DNA from: Planctomycetota bacterium
Lineage (GTDB): Bacteria > Planctomycetota > PLA2
Assembly: GCA_021776785.1 (NCBI GenBank)
Contig: JAJFFF010000023.1
Location: forward strand, 95,426 to 159,425
Direction: 5' to 3'
DNA length: 64,000 bases
Part shown: one piece after another, positions 10,286 to 20,911 of the stretch
How positions within the stretch are numbered: position 1 is the stretch's first letter
Layout: every line of letters starts with the position of its first letter
Notes under the pieces: model-generated
Databases searched by the model: none
Told to the model about the DNA's origin: nothing
What the model saw: only the letters and a program-made list of their open reading frames with translations
Translations under genes and position numbers: made by a program

Positions 10286-10756
10286 GTGACTCGGTTGAAT
10301 CGCGTGCGCCGACGAGCCCAGGCGGCCCGCATGTTTGCGTGCGGATGCTCCCGCTCCGCCGTCGCGCAGCGCCTAGGCGTGTCCCGCTCCACCGCGTCGC
10401 GCTGGTTTCGGCTGTGGGTGGACGAAGGCGCGGCATCGCTGTGTCGATGGCGCCGCCAAGGCCGACGGAGCCGCCTCGACGCCTCCGATCAGGCGGCCCT
10501 TCACCAAGACCTGGCGTCGCCGCCGCGCGTCCACGGCTTTGATCAGGACCGGTGGACGCTGGCGGCGATCGCCTGTCATGTCGAAAAAACTACGGGCCAT
10601 CGGTACCACCGGCGCCACATCGGCAAACTCCTCCGCCGGCTCGGTTGGACCGTGCCGCCCGTGGGGCGGTTTGCGTCTCATGCCTTGCGACGGGTGGAAG
10701 CGGAGGATCCGGAAGGGAACGCGCTGTCGCTGTTTGGACGACCGACGTTTGATTAG
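10286..10756 (+). CDS. Orphan IS630-type helix-turn-helix protein
   Basis: 156 aa. The N-terminal half is a helix-turn-helix (SRSAVAQRLGVSRSTASRWFRLW) followed by a second winged HTH (WTLAAIACHVEKTTGHRYHRRHIGKLLRRLGWTVP), the tandem arrangement of IS630/Tc1-mariner transposase N-termini. The DDE catalytic domain that should follow is missing: the gene stops soon after and is followed by unrelated purine genes. It is probably a transposase remnant or a domesticated DNA-binding protein. It overlaps the convergent small gene at 10753 by four bases. Confidence 0.65.
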   Translation: MTRLNRVRRRAQAARMFACGCSRSAVAQRLGVSRSTASRWFRLWVDEGAASLCRWRRQGRRSRLDASDQAALHQDLASPPRVHGFDQDRWTLAAIACHVEKTTGHRYHRRHIGKLLRRLGWTVPPVGRFASHALRRVEAEDPEGNALSLFGRPTFD

Positions 10757-10971
10757 CTCTTCAACGTGTCGATTTCGAAGTAGTGGATCATGTCCGCGTT
10801 GATCGTCATCGTTTGAATCGTGCCTCGGATCTGGCCTTCTTTTTCGATGAAGATCAGGTTGCCGTCGACTTTCCCAATGGGGCCTTGCACGTAACCGCGC
10901 TCGCCGCCACCGAGATAGAATCGGACCTTCTTGCCGGTCAACCCAGCGACTGCTTCGGCGAATTTACTCAT
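10753..10971 (-). CDS. Small beta-rich hypothetical protein coupled to purN
   Basis: 72 aa. The body alternates short strands and turns (KKVRFYLGGGERGYVQGPIGKV, NLIFIEKEGQIRGTIQTMTI), suggesting a small barrel reminiscent of Sm-like folds, but no Sm signature can be demonstrated. Its ATG overlaps the purN stop (ATGA), so it is translated from the PNP-purN transcript. The function is unknown; an RNA-related role would be conjecture. Confidence 0.55.
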   Translation of the reverse strand: MSKFAEAVAGLTGKKVRFYLGGGERGYVQGPIGKVDGNLIFIEKEGQIRGTIQTMTINADMIHYFEIDTLKS

Positions 10972-11576
10972 CGGATCGTTACCTTTCCATCCTCGATCGA
11001 AAGGCGGCCCTGCTGGTAAAGGCGGACCGCCTCCGGATAGGCTACACATTCTTGCGCGAACACGCGCGCAGCAAGCGACTCGACGGTGTCGTCGGAACGA
11101 ACCGGCACCCGCTCCTGCAACACGATCGGGCCCGTGTCGTACTCGCTCGTGACGAAGTGCACCGTGCACCCCGACTCGGAATCTCCATTGGCTAAGACGG
11201 CACGATGCACGTGGTTGCCGTACATCCCCTTGCCGCCGTACTGGGGGAGAAGGGACGGATGGATGTTAAAGATCCGTCCTTCCCACGCCGGCGGCACCAA
11301 AAGAAGTCGCAAAAACCCGCAATTGAGAACGAGATCGGGTTGCGCGTCTTCGACCACCGGCCAAAACTGCGCCGCGTAGCTCTCGGGAGTCGTGTCTTTT
11401 GTCCAAGCCACGATCACCACCTCGATCCCGCGCGCGCGCAGGCGGTCCACGCCGTCGCACATGCGGTTCGTAATCGCTCTCACGACTTGCGCGTCGAGAC
11501 GGCCCGCCGCAATTTCGTCTAAGAAATTGAGGATCGTCCGTCCGCCGCCGGAAAAATTCGTGACGAGTCTAAGCAT
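10968..11576 (-). CDS. purN: Phosphoribosylglycinamide formyltransferase-like protein (PurN family)
   Basis: 202 aa. PurN transfers a formyl group from 10-formyl-THF to GAR in purine synthesis. The hallmark NIHPSLLPQYGG motif is present, with the catalytic asparagine replaced by its usual neighbours (N and H visible). GCTVHFVTSEYDTGPIVLQERVPV matches the folate-binding and catalytic Asp region. The N-terminus (LVTNFSGGGRTILNFLDEI) is the nucleotide-binding loop, slightly altered from the canonical SGxGSN. Genes of this branch may act on other formyl acceptors. It overlaps the upstream PNP gene by 8 bases. Confidence 0.85.
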   Translation of the reverse strand: MLRLVTNFSGGGRTILNFLDEIAAGRLDAQVVRAITNRMCDGVDRLRARGIEVVIVAWTKDTTPESYAAQFWPVVEDAQPDLVLNCGFLRLLLVPPAWEGRIFNIHPSLLPQYGGKGMYGNHVHRAVLANGDSESGCTVHFVTSEYDTGPIVLQERVPVRSDDTVESLAARVFAQECVAYPEAVRLYQQGRLSIEDGKVTIR

Positions 11577-12384
11577 GCGCAAGCAGACCCAACACGAGGT
11601 TTTCAAGCTGCGGGGCGGCCTCGTTCGCGACCTTGATGATGCTCTCCACGTGGGCGGGCTCGAGTGCATCGGGGAAGCACAGATCCGTGACGACACTCAG
11701 CGCGCACACTTCCATGCCTGCGTGCACCGCCGCGATGTTTTCGGGCACCGTGGACATCCCGACGATATCGGCGCCGAGTTGGCGTAGGGCACGATACTCC
11801 GCGCGAGTTTCCAATTGCGGGCCGGCGACGGCGACGAGTACGGCTCGGAGCAAGCGGTCGCCATTCGCGTGCGCCAACTCTTCGACGCGGTCGATCAGGC
11901 GGGCGCTGTACGGCGCGCTCATGTCGGGAAACCGCGGGCCCAAGTCATCAAGGTTCGGACCCCGCAACGGGCTGTCGCCCATTCCATTGATGTGGTCTTC
12001 AATCGCCACAATCTCGCCCAAACGGTACTGCGCGTTCATCCCGCCGACCGCACTCGTGATGAGCAGCGTCTGCGCTCCCAGCAAGCGCGCGACGCGAATC
12101 GGGCGGACCACCTCGGCGAGCGTGTAGCCCTCGTAGTAGTGAAAGCGCCCTTCCATGATCAGGGCGGGTACGCCCTCATACGTGCCGTACACGAGTTGCC
12201 CGGCGTGACCGGGCGCCGTTGACTGCGGAAAATGTGGAATGTCGCCGTAGTCGAACGCGCGACGCTCCTCGAGCCGCTCGCCCATGCCGCCGAGCCCCGT
12301 GCCCAAGACGATGAGAGCTCGGGGCGCGACCGCGTGCGCGCGCAAAAATTCCGCGGCAGCCTGGATCCGTTGCGCTTCGTTCAT
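11569..12384 (-). CDS. Purine-nucleoside phosphorylase
   Basis: 271 aa, the size of trimeric class I PNP. It phosphorolyses (deoxy)inosine/guanosine to base and sugar phosphate. Recognisable segments are LGTGLGGMGERL (phosphate site), MEGRFHYYEGY, LLITSAVGGMN, YVAVAGPQLETRAEYR-type substrate loop (here VAVAGPQLETRAEYR) and GADIVGMSTVPE. It is the first gene of a minus-strand operon with purN and a 72-aa protein, which combines salvage and synthesis of purines. Confidence 0.95.
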   Translation of the reverse strand: MNEAQRIQAAAEFLRAHAVAPRALIVLGTGLGGMGERLEERRAFDYGDIPHFPQSTAPGHAGQLVYGTYEGVPALIMEGRFHYYEGYTLAEVVRPIRVARLLGAQTLLITSAVGGMNAQYRLGEIVAIEDHINGMGDSPLRGPNLDDLGPRFPDMSAPYSARLIDRVEELAHANGDRLLRAVLVAVAGPQLETRAEYRALRQLGADIVGMSTVPENIAAVHAGMEVCALSVVTDLCFPDALEPAHVESIIKVANEAAPQLENLVLGLLAHA

Positions 12385-12397
12385 CGCGCTCAGGGTA

Positions 12398-12712
12398 TCA
12401 ACTCAGCGCCGCCGCGAGACGCTCTCGAAGGTCAGTTTCTGTGCACCGCACAAAGACGGTTTTGTCGCGCGAGGCGAGGCCCGCAGTGATCGTGAGGTCG
12501 CGACGGGCGAGTCCAAGCGCTTCCGCCAGCACAGCGACGACGTCCTGGTTTGCTTTTCCGCGCTCCGGAGGGGCTGTGACGGCCACCTTGAGCGCATCGC
12601 CGTGGCGGCCCGCGATCTTGGAGCGCGACGATCCCGGGACGACACGGAGCCGCAGGGAGCAGCCGTCGTCGTGACAGCGCAGCGGCGGCACGGTACGGCG
12701 CAGCGGAGGCAC
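12398..12712 (-). CDS. DUF167/YggU family protein
   Basis: 104 aa. LRLRVVPGSSRSKIAGRHGDALKV followed by VTAPPERGKANQDVVAVLAEALG is the DUF167 signature. The family is widespread and small, with a known alpha/beta fold but no assigned biochemical role. It lies just upstream of the PNP gene on the same strand with a 13-bp gap and may be cotranscribed. Confidence 0.9.
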   Translation of the reverse strand: MPPLRRTVPPLRCHDDGCSLRLRVVPGSSRSKIAGRHGDALKVAVTAPPERGKANQDVVAVLAEALGLARRDLTITAGLASRDKTVFVRCTETDLRERLAAALS

Positions 12713-12737
12713 AGTGTTTACTCCAATCGCGAGTTCG

Positions 12738-15700
12738 CTAGTCCGTCGGCGCTTTCACGATGAGCGGGGTCGCGGCCGGATCGAAAAAGTCCTTCGCGAT
12801 GGTGGCGCCCGACGGCATCACCTCGAGATAAAACAGCGTGCCCTCGAACTGGGCCCGGTACTCACCCAACGTCGTGCGGATGGCCGCGATTTCGTCGGTC
12901 GATTTCGCGTTTTCGACGGACTGACAGATCTTGAGCCAAGCTTGTTTCGCCTTGGACTCCTGCGTCGCGCGCGCCGCCAGAGCCTTCGCCAACTTGCCGT
13001 ACGTCGCGTCGTCGAGCAGGGTCTTGAAGTGGTCCGCAGCCCGGTCGTACATCATCGTCTCGAAGCAAAACGCACCGAGCGCGAAGCGGACAGCGGGTGT
13101 CGCGCGTTCCGGCTTCCAGCGCAGGTTCGTGCGGTACTTAAACAACGAGTCGTGAATCCAGTCCATGGAGAACTGGGAGAAGTTGTAGATGCCCTTGCGT
13201 CCGAGGTCGCGGTCGCGATGGGCCAAGCCGAACTTTTGCACGTTGTCGTCGGCGCGCGTCAACTTGGTGCGCTTGATGCGATTGTTTGCTAACGGAAACT
13301 CGACTTGGAGCGATGAGAATGCGTCGCCACCGGCCGCCATGTCGCGATGGAAGCGTTGGAGAAGCCAGTAGCACCAACTGAGCATCTCCGCGCGTTCCTG
13401 CGCAAAGCGACGGTACGGATCCGTCTTCATCTCTTCTTTGGCGCGCAGCCACGCCGATGCCGCGTCTTTGAATTCGCACTGCATCACGCGGTTCGGGTTG
13501 ACTTCCGCGTCGAGGCTGACCATCTGGCGCATCAGCGTGGACGCACTCCGGCGATCCTCTTCGATCAAGCGCTGGCGGCGGTTATCGAGGCGCGTCTGCA
13601 GCGTCTTCCGCATGTTTTTGGCACCGGAGACATACGGTCGAAGCTCGGGTGCCAACGGAGTCGTCGTGGGCTCGGGGACGCTGTCCACAACCTCTTGGAG
13701 GGACTCAATGGCCTTGTTGATCTCGTCGTCGCTTCCGCTCGTGCTGAGTTGCTCGACGTCGATCTTGTTTTTCACAGAATCCCAGTAGCTCTGGGCGTCG
13801 GTCAGCACTTCACGGCGCTCGGCGCGGAAGTGTTTGCGCGCGCCGGCCGTCGGTTTGATGATCGCGGGGATGTTTGTCGCGGGCGTTACGACGTCGGACG
13901 AGCGGTATTCCCAAGCTTCGGGATGCCCGAGCGGGTCGTTTTTGCCCGGCTTTTCCGCGCCGATCAACGAGCACAAAGAAAGGGCCGCGTTGTAGTGACG
14001 CTTGGTGCGATGTTCGCTGAGCAGCTTCTTTTGCGCTTCGATCTTCGCCGTCAGATTCGCGACGTACGTCGCGATCGTTTCCTTCTTGTGCTTCGCGCCC
14101 TCTTTGAGCTTTTTGAGGCGCTCCTTGATCTCGTCCGCGCGTTCGGTCGCGAGTCGGGCCAGGTCGGGCGCCAACTCGGCGGCGTCTCCCGTTGCGAAAT
14201 CCCGATAGTCCTGCTCGACCTGTCGCCAAAGCTGTTCGCGCCCGACTTGCTCCTGTTCGTCGTCGTAGGTCGAGTCGAGCGGTGTCGTGCCGTCGGTTTG
14301 CAGGTCGGCGATCTTGAGCCCCTGGTGGGCGTTCTTGACCGCATCTTTCTTGCGCTCGCGTTCGAGGCGCGCTCGCTCCGCGCGCGCCTTGATCTGGGCG
14401 TCCTCGAGGCGTTTTGCTCGCGCTTCATCGGCCGCGTTGACGACGGTTTTCGGCGCGCGGTTCACGAGCCAAATGATCGCGCCGCTACCGGCAAGAATGA
14501 GCAAGACGAGCGGAATCAGAACCCGCTTGCCGACACCCTTCTTGATGATCGAGCCTTTGATGCCGTGGTGCGCACACACTTCTTCCAGTGCGTGAATCAA
14601 CTCGGCCGTGCCCGCAAAGCGAGCATCCGGATCCTTCGCGAGCATCCGCGCCATCACGGCGTCGAGGTCGCCCGGGACCTCCTTGTTGAGGCTGCTCGCG
14701 GCCGGTGCGGGCTCCTTGATGTGTTTGAGCACAATCTCTTTGGCCGTCTTGCCGGTGAACACCGTCTTGCCGGTGATCATGCGGAAAAACGTAGCGCCCA
14801 AGCTGTAGATGTCGGCGCGGCTGTCCACGCGCTTGCCGAGCGCTTGCTCCGGCGGAATGAAGTGGGGCGTCCCGATGATGCCCTGGTCCGTTCCCCCCTC
14901 GCCCTTCTTGGCGAGGCCCAAGTCCGCGATCTTGATGCGACCGTCGTCGTTCAGCATCAAGTTGTCGGGTTTGATGTCGCGGTGGACGATGCCGCGCCCC
15001 TCGGCGTAGCTCAGCCCGTGCGCGGCCTCCAGGACCTGGAGGATCGCAACTTTCCAGTCAATGGTTCCGTCGCGAGCCAAGATCTCTTCGACCGAACCCT
15101 GCCCGATGTACTCCATCGAGAAAAAGGACACGTCGCCTTCGGTGCCCGCGTCGTAGACCTGCACGACGTTGGCGTGAATCAACTCCGCGGCCGCGCGCGC
15201 CTCGTTAATGAACATGTCGCGATACGACTTGTCCTTCGCGAGTTTGCTGCGTAGCACTTTGACGGCGACGTCGCGCTGCAACGAAAGCTGCGTGGCTAAG
15301 TACACCGCGCCCATGCCGCCCACGCCCAAAACCTTGTTCAGCTTGTAACCGCCGATGATCTTGCCGAGCAGCGGGTCATTTTGGGAAGGCCGCGCCACGT
15401 CGCCGGGACTGCCGCCGCCGGCCGCCCGCCGCGTCGCTTTGAGCTGCGCGGTGATCTTGATGTGGGTATCGCCGATGCGAAACGTGACGCCCGGCCGGAC
15501 GCGCGCCTGCGAAACTTTTTTGTCTCCGACGTACGTGCCCGCGCTGGCGGTGTTGTTGCGCAAAACGATGGATTCAGCGGTGCACTCGATCGTGCAGTGG
15601 TTTTTGAGGACCATCGGGTCGGTCAGCACAAACGACGCGTCGTCATTGCAGCCGACGTGGTACGACGAGCCCGGGCTCATCTCCAACTTGGTGCCCTGGT

Positions 15701-15782
15701 CGGGGCCGTGAATCACCGTCAAAACGTACAAGTCATACTCCTCGAGGTGGGGCCCGAATCCACCTCGGTCAATATAGTCCAA
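12738..15782 (-). CDS. FHA-domain transmembrane Ser/Thr protein kinase
   Basis: 1014 aa. Residues about 16-115 form an FHA domain (phosphothreonine reader). A Hanks-type kinase domain follows (about 145-400) with the P-loop VGGMGAVY, AVKVL lysine, catalytic HRDIKPDN, DLG in place of DFG, and GTPHFIPPEQ in the activation loop. A single hydrophobic helix (about 425-445, LIPLVLLILAGSGAIIWLV) is followed by a long, charged, largely helical C-terminal region of about 570 residues with no recognised domain, presumably extracytoplasmic. The layout is that of a transmembrane receptor kinase. A lipoprotein with a related FHA-like segment lies nearby (16766-18295). Confidence 0.93.
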   Translation of the reverse strand: MDYIDRGGFGPHLEEYDLYVLTVIHGPDQGTKLEMSPGSSYHVGCNDDASFVLTDPMVLKNHCTIECTAESIVLRNNTASAGTYVGDKKVSQARVRPGVTFRIGDTHIKITAQLKATRRAAGGGSPGDVARPSQNDPLLGKIIGGYKLNKVLGVGGMGAVYLATQLSLQRDVAVKVLRSKLAKDKSYRDMFINEARAAAELIHANVVQVYDAGTEGDVSFFSMEYIGQGSVEEILARDGTIDWKVAILQVLEAAHGLSYAEGRGIVHRDIKPDNLMLNDDGRIKIADLGLAKKGEGGTDQGIIGTPHFIPPEQALGKRVDSRADIYSLGATFFRMITGKTVFTGKTAKEIVLKHIKEPAPAASSLNKEVPGDLDAVMARMLAKDPDARFAGTAELIHALEEVCAHHGIKGSIIKKGVGKRVLIPLVLLILAGSGAIIWLVNRAPKTVVNAADEARAKRLEDAQIKARAERARLERERKKDAVKNAHQGLKIADLQTDGTTPLDSTYDDEQEQVGREQLWRQVEQDYRDFATGDAAELAPDLARLATERADEIKERLKKLKEGAKHKKETIATYVANLTAKIEAQKKLLSEHRTKRHYNAALSLCSLIGAEKPGKNDPLGHPEAWEYRSSDVVTPATNIPAIIKPTAGARKHFRAERREVLTDAQSYWDSVKNKIDVEQLSTSGSDDEINKAIESLQEVVDSVPEPTTTPLAPELRPYVSGAKNMRKTLQTRLDNRRQRLIEEDRRSASTLMRQMVSLDAEVNPNRVMQCEFKDAASAWLRAKEEMKTDPYRRFAQERAEMLSWCYWLLQRFHRDMAAGGDAFSSLQVEFPLANNRIKRTKLTRADDNVQKFGLAHRDRDLGRKGIYNFSQFSMDWIHDSLFKYRTNLRWKPERATPAVRFALGAFCFETMMYDRAADHFKTLLDDATYGKLAKALAARATQESKAKQAWLKICQSVENAKSTDEIAAIRTTLGEYRAQFEGTLFYLEVMPSGATIAKDFFDPAATPLIVKAPTD

Positions 15783-15894
15783 CCATCAGCATTCTAACCG
15801 CTCAGCCCGTCGGTTTGCACGTTGGCGCGAGCGCCTGTCTCAAAAGTCGTCGCGGTCGCGGCCGGCCGCATGCGGGCCGCGATGGGATCCGAGC

Positions 15895-16581
15895 CTACTC
15901 GCGCGGGCCAAAAAGTGCCGTTCCCAGGCGGATGTGGGTGGCGCCCTCTTCGATCGCCACTTCATAGTCGCCGCTCATGCCCATGCTGAGGCCTGCGATG
16001 GGCGCGGTGTCGCCCGTTTGATTCAGGTCGTCGCGCAGGGAACGAAGCGCCCGAAAAACGGGGCGCGCCTGTTCGGGATCCGACGCATAGGGCGCCATCG
16101 TCATTAACCCCGCCACACGCAACCGTTTGCACCGCGCGGCGTGTTGCCAGAGCGCACGCGCCTGATCCGGCGAGACACCGGACTTTTGCGCTTCCCCCGC
16201 GATGTTGATCTGCAAAAAGACCTGCAGTAAATCGTCCGCGTTGGGGCGCTCGACGCGATCGAGCGACGTGAGCAGCGCGATCGAATCGACCGAATGAATC
16301 CACGAAAACAGCTCCGCGGCGCGTTTGGCCTTGTTGCCCTGCACGTGTCCGATGAAATGCCACGTCACCGGCGCGGCCACTTCGGAAGCCTTCGCCCATG
16401 CCTCCTGCAGGCGGTTTTCGCCCACGTGAAGCAACCCAGCGGCCGCGGCGGCGTCGACCGTGGCGGCGGAGCGGTGTTTGGTTACCGCGACGATCGTAAT
16501 TTCGTCGTTTGTGCGCCCCGATCGAGTCTGGGCGGCGCGGATTGACGCACGAATTGCGACCAATCGTTGCGTGAGTTCCAT
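15895..16581 (-). CDS. YggS/PLPBP family pyridoxal phosphate homeostasis protein
   Basis: 228 aa. A single PLP-binding barrel domain of the YggS/PROSC type, which buffers free PLP and has no known catalytic activity. Lys of VAVTKH is the expected PLP Schiff-base lysine. GENRLQEAWAK, WHFIGHVQGNKAK, and GLSMGMSGDYEVAIEEGATHIRLGTALFG are the family signatures. It is a single minus-strand gene; a 112-bp gap separates it from the kinase gene on its downstream side. Confidence 0.95.
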   Translation of the reverse strand: MELTQRLVAIRASIRAAQTRSGRTNDEITIVAVTKHRSAATVDAAAAAGLLHVGENRLQEAWAKASEVAAPVTWHFIGHVQGNKAKRAAELFSWIHSVDSIALLTSLDRVERPNADDLLQVFLQINIAGEAQKSGVSPDQARALWQHAARCKRLRVAGLMTMAPYASDPEQARPVFRALRSLRDDLNQTGDTAPIAGLSMGMSGDYEVAIEEGATHIRLGTALFGPRE

Positions 16582-16765
16582 GATGTTGTTGTAACTCGTG
16601 AAAACGCAAGGGGATACGAATGCCGTCGTCGCCGAATCCCTCTTGACACTTTTTCAGCGCATCGGTATCGTACCCCGCTTGCCCGGGTGGACCCTTCGCT
16701 TCGCTGGATCGAGGCGATAGGGGACGAACACAAGTCTGGCACAACGGCAAGTGTGGAGGAACGTG

Positions 16766-18295
16766 ATGGCCAAGCGCCTATTGGTGACAGGTCTTTTGGT
16801 TTTCGGTGTGGCGTGCGTAAGCCCCAATAAGGAACCGAAATCCGGAGACATGAGCGGCGCGATGAAAGCGTCTGACGGCACGGCTTTGATGAGCCGGGAT
16901 GCCGCCGAGAACGCCATTCAATCGCTCGGGATTGACGGACGCCTCTTGCGAATTGACTTGAACGAAGGTCGTTCAAAAGACAAGCGCCTTCGCATTGCAA
17001 AGGCGCATCTCGTCGGCGACTTGATTCTGCTTGAGACCGACGAAGCGGCGCCGCGCCTCTTCGCTTTGGAGCGGGCCGGGTTGGGCGTGCGTTGGGTTTC
17101 GACTCTGCGTGAGCCGTCCAAGTTTCCGGTGCACGGCAATGGTGACGTCATCTTGTCCACGTCGGCGCACTACGCGCAGGCGCTCGACAGCGAGAGCGGC
17201 CGTCGTACGTTGCAGTTCGTCGGTGGTGCCTTGGATGGCTTGCGCCGTCCCTACCTGGACCTGCCCTCGACACCGACCGGTGGTGGCGTGGTTGGAAACG
17301 ACACGTTCTACGTGCCGATGCTCCCGTCGCCCGGTTCGAACAAAAACTTCGAGTCGTTCAGCCTCGTGACGGGACGTCGCGGTTGGGGCTATCGCACAAG
17401 CGGCGAACTGCTCACCAGCCCGGTGGCCGCCGGCGGCGCGACCGATCCCAAGGTTTACTTCGTAACGACCACGGGTCTTGTGACCTGCATGGATGCCTCC
17501 AACTACGGATATGCGCCCCGCGGACCTCGCTGGGAAGCGCTCCTCGGTTCGGGCACAAACTTCGGCGCGACCGTGACGGAAGACACGCGCGCCCGCGCGG
17601 GTGCGCTCTACGTTGCCGACAAGAGCGGCGTCTTGTACTCACTCAACCGCATCACCGGCGAGCGCAACTGGATCCATGCCACGGGCATGATTCCGACCGG
17701 CAAGCCGATGGTGATGGGCAACCTTTGCTTGGTGCCCATGAAGTCCGGCATGGCTGCATTCGATGCGGTCAACGTGTCGTACACGCTCACGGCGATCGAG
17801 GGCCCCGACAAGGGCATGTCGTTCACCGTGCGGACGGACGGAGCCGTGACGGTTGGAACCGGCGCCAAAGCGGGCGCCGTGCTGACCGACAAGGGCGTGG
17901 CGGCTGCACACTGCACGCTGGCCATTTCGAACGAGGTGTTGATCGCATCGTCCACGAGCGACGAAAACACGTTGCACGCGGACGGCTCCGGCGCACTCAA
18001 CCGTGCGTCGATCTACGGCGGATCCACGCTTCAAATCGGATCGACGAAGTTCATGGTTACCGACCGTGGCACCGACCCGGTGTGGTCCGGCAAGAAAATC
18101 GACGGTGTGCTCGGACGCGTCGCGGACAACCTGGTTGTGTACCAAGGCGACCAGGTCATGGTTGTGAACGCTTGGACCGGCGAAGTGAGCAAGTCGGCGA
18201 CTGTCAACGGTCGCATCATGGTGAGCAACTCGAGCGGTGCCAACATCTTCATGATTGGTGGCGACGCCATCGTGTACGCGCTTTATCCGCGCTAG
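16766..18295 (+). CDS. PQQ-repeat lipoprotein with FHA-like domain
   Basis: 509 aa from ATG 16766, preceded by GGAGG at 16755-16759. A signal peptide ends in the lipobox VFGVAC, so it should be a lipid-anchored exported protein. The central part has PQQ-propeller-like blades (YFVTTTGLVTCMDASN, GALYVADKSGVLYSLNRITGERNW, VMVVNAWTGEV). Between blades lies a segment (about residues 335-430: YTLTAIEGPDKGMSF, AAHCTLAISNEVLIAS, TLQIGSTKFMV) that aligns by eye with the FHA domain of the kinase at 12738-15782. FHA domains are normally cytoplasmic, so an exported copy is unusual. Confidence 0.8.
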   Translation: MAKRLLVTGLLVFGVACVSPNKEPKSGDMSGAMKASDGTALMSRDAAENAIQSLGIDGRLLRIDLNEGRSKDKRLRIAKAHLVGDLILLETDEAAPRLFALERAGLGVRWVSTLREPSKFPVHGNGDVILSTSAHYAQALDSESGRRTLQFVGGALDGLRRPYLDLPSTPTGGGVVGNDTFYVPMLPSPGSNKNFESFSLVTGRRGWGYRTSGELLTSPVAAGGATDPKVYFVTTTGLVTCMDASNYGYAPRGPRWEALLGSGTNFGATVTEDTRARAGALYVADKSGVLYSLNRITGERNWIHATGMIPTGKPMVMGNLCLVPMKSGMAAFDAVNVSYTLTAIEGPDKGMSFTVRTDGAVTVGTGAKAGAVLTDKGVAAAHCTLAISNEVLIASSTSDENTLHADGSGALNRASIYGGSTLQIGSTKFMVTDRGTDPVWSGKKIDGVLGRVADNLVVYQGDQVMVVNAWTGEVSKSATVNGRIMVSNSSGANIFMIGGDAIVYALYPR

Positions 18296-18328
18296 TTCGC
18301 AAGACGACGGCCGTTCTTTGCTCAAGGC

Positions 18329-18375
18329 GAAGCGCCCCCCGATTCCCAATCTTTTGGGATTTCAGGGGGCGCTTC
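18329..18375. terminator. Strong hairpin after the PQQ/FHA lipoprotein gene
   Basis: GAAGCGCCCCC pairs perfectly with GGGGGCGCTTC over 11 bp, and an inner TCCCAA/TTGGGA stem extends it. It lies 33 bp after the lipoprotein stop. There is no T tract, so termination may be inefficient or factor-dependent; it could serve as a bidirectional structure before tatA. Confidence 0.6.
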
Positions 18376-18433
18376 AGCCATTTCTGGGAGCAAACACCGC
18401 CGATGGGACCCTGGGCGGTAGACTAGGGGAGCA

Positions 18434-18646
18434 ATGATTACGGCGATCGGTCAGATGAGCCTTCCCCAGATCCTGATGGTTTTGGCTCTGTTCCTTCTTT
18501 TCTTCGGGGCGGGCCGTCTGCCCAAGATGGCGCGTAGCCTCGGCCAGTCGCTCACCGAGTTCAAGCGTGGCTTGCGCGGTGAGACCGACGACGACGAAGA
18601 AGACAAAAAAAAGGTCGAAGAGTCGACCGACGACGACCCGACGTAA
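18434..18646 (+). CDS. tatA: Twin-arginine translocase subunit TatA/E
   Basis: 70 aa. A short N-terminus leads into a transmembrane helix (about residues 10-26), then the FFGAGRLPKMARSLGQSLTEFKRGL amphipathic-helix hinge diagnostic of TatA, then an acidic tail rich in Asp/Glu/Lys. TatA oligomerises to pass folded proteins across the membrane with TatC. No tatC or tatB is adjacent. The stop codon lies in the first unit of a 13-bp tandem repeat. Confidence 0.95.
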   Translation: MITAIGQMSLPQILMVLALFLLFFGAGRLPKMARSLGQSLTEFKRGLRGETDDDEEDKKKVEESTDDDPT

Positions 18647-18725
18647 CGACCGGACTTATCGACCCGACGTAACGACCGGACGTAACGACCGGACGTAACA
18701 GCGAGGCGTAACGGCGTCGCTTAGC
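18635..18725. repeat. 13-bp tandem repeat overlapping the tatA stop
   Basis: Seven consecutive 13-bp units: the first five are near-identical (GACCCGACGTAAC or GACCGGACGTAAC, with one GACCGGACTTATC variant) and the last two are degenerate. The first unit contains the final tatA codons and stop. Length is strictly 13 bp, so it is a slippage-generated minisatellite rather than protein-coding periodicity. Confidence 0.8.
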
Positions 18726-18835
18726 GACACCCACGATCGACGCGCCGACCACGGCCGCTTGCTGCCGCGACTCCTGGCGCTCCGACTACAGGCCCGGCGA
18801 CGGTTCGGCGACGGTTCGGCGTCCGGGCCGCAAGC

Positions 18836-20910
<2,075 letters not shown>

Positions 20911-20911
<1 letters not shown>

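Noticed and set aside
13347..15254. Long 635-codon plus-strand frame opposite the FHA kinase
   Set aside because: It is fully antisense to a kinase with intact motifs; frames like this are common opposite GC-rich genes with strong third-position bias, and its sequence has no recognisable domain.
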